From the IMG/VR virus record IMGVR_UViG_3300020020_000156, positions 1 to 24,290 of that record: a DNA stretch of 24,290 nucleotides; one strand, given 5' to 3'. Within the stretch, counting starts at the first letter, position 1. Every line of letters starts with the position of its first letter. The DNA is from a virus. The notes beneath the pieces are model-generated. The model was given only the letters and a program-made list of their open reading frames with translations. It searched no databases and was not told where the DNA came from. The position numbers and the translations under genes were made by a program. Of this stretch, positions 23,836-24,290 are shown piece by piece.

Positions 23836-24258
23836 ATGGCAAACGATTACGGAGTTCAGGCTATTGTCGCGGTGAAGGTAGCGGACGGCACAGACGTGGC
23901 CACGGCGGGATCAGGTGCCGTGCTGTTCTGCGACTCTGACGACCGGCCCACTACCGCCATTCGAGCGAAGACTGCCGACGGCGCCATGCGCGACGTTATC
24001 CAGCAGAGCGGCGCGGCGACGCTCGTGGCGGGCACCACCGCGCTCCTGCCGGCGACGGTCACGGCATCGAGCCGGATCCTTCTGTCGCTGAAGACGCCCG
24101 ACACGAAGACCGACACGACAGAGTACGCGGCGCTCGGGACTGACCGCGTCGTCGGAATCGGCGGCGCAGGCGGCGGATTCAAGATAACCGCTCTCGTCGC
24201 GGCGGGGACCATCAACGTCGCCGACGTGAGCGTTATCGATTGGGTCGTCTTCAACTGA
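23836..24258 (+). CDS. small structural (head-fibre or tail-fibre-like) protein
   Basis: The 140-aa product reads as an N-terminal beta part (YGVQAIVAVKVADGTDVATA) followed by ATLVAGTTALLPATVTASSR, ILLSLKTPD, RVVGIGGAGGGFKITALVAA and DVSVIDWVVFN. The order LVAGTxxLxxxxVTAxSRIxL, then a Gly-rich loop with x-F-x-I-T, then a final W-V/L strand is a recurring phage beta module. I know it from fibre tips and capsid-surface proteins. No catalytic residues are expected. It is the last complete gene of the window and follows the lectin cluster, so a surface or receptor-binding role is likely but inferred. Confidence 0.65.
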   Translation: MANDYGVQAIVAVKVADGTDVATAGSGAVLFCDSDDRPTTAIRAKTADGAMRDVIQQSGAATLVAGTTALLPATVTASSRILLSLKTPDTKTDTTEYAALGTDRVVGIGGAGGGFKITALVAAGTINVADVSVIDWVVFN

Positions 24259-24264
24259 GGGCGC

Positions 24265-24290
24265 ATGGGCATCCACACCGACATTGACGA
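24265..24290 (+). CDS. start of a gene running off the window (partial)
   Basis: ATG 24265 follows GAGGG (about 24257-24261) six bases after the previous stop and opens a frame reading MGIHTDID to the window edge. Too short to identify. The tight spacing continues the operon pattern. Confidence 0.5.

Noticed and set aside
1-24290. tRNA genes, CRISPR arrays, attachment sites and insertion sequences.
   Set aside because: No cloverleaf with a conserved T-loop, no regularly spaced short repeats outside the coding repeats, and no transposase or integrase were seen in a read by eye.

Overview
The window looks like the packaging, head and tail half of a tailed double-stranded DNA phage genome (or prophage). 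All 30 recognised reading frames lie on the + strand, base composition is GC-rich, and genes are packed so tightly that most junctions overlap by 1 to 14 bases (ATGA, GTGA, TGATG or TAGTG). Shine-Dalgarno sequences are strong (AAAGGAGG, GAGGAGGT, GGGGAGGG), and GTG starts and TGA stops are common, so the host is a GC-rich bacterium. Nothing in the window identifies it further. There is no tRNA, CRISPR array, insertion sequence, integrase or lysis gene. I saw no convincing promoter or terminator.

Layout: (1) 1-1838, small genes before the terminase: a C-terminal fragment, a 48-aa Cys-rich protein, a putative small terminase (HTH) protein, a helical protein, a C2H2 zinc-finger protein, a GroES-like co-chaperonin and a small helical protein. 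(2) 1842-5744, large terminase, two small unknown genes and the portal protein. (3) 5741-9639, a 67-aa protein resembling the Acb2/Tad1 hairpin family (nucleotide-messenger sponges), two small proteins, the scaffold, the major capsid protein, a putative decoration protein and an acidic protein. (4) 9641-13988, head-tail adaptor, a small beta-rich protein and a very large tail nozzle-like protein. (5) 13989-22078, three very large proteins likely ejected with or guarding the DNA: a Gln-rich repeat protein ending in an S74-type chaperone-like domain (and carrying a frame break), a helical proline-rich protein, and a protein with two glycine-zipper-like hydrophobic segments. (6) 22075-24290, small beta-rich structural proteins and a LamG-like lectin, probably for receptor binding, then the start of another gene.

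The order terminase, portal, scaffold, coat, adaptor, nozzle, ejection proteins, receptor binding, with no tape measure, sheath or tail-tube gene, points to a short-tailed (podovirus) virion of broadly P22-like plan, although most proteins are only recognisable by fold-level features. The most notable items are the phage-encoded GroES-like protein, the possible anti-CBASS/anti-Thoeris sponge hidden between portal and scaffold, the 47-codon and 50-codon repeats of the Gln-rich protein with a frame break inside one repeat, and the lectin with a second beta module inserted in it.
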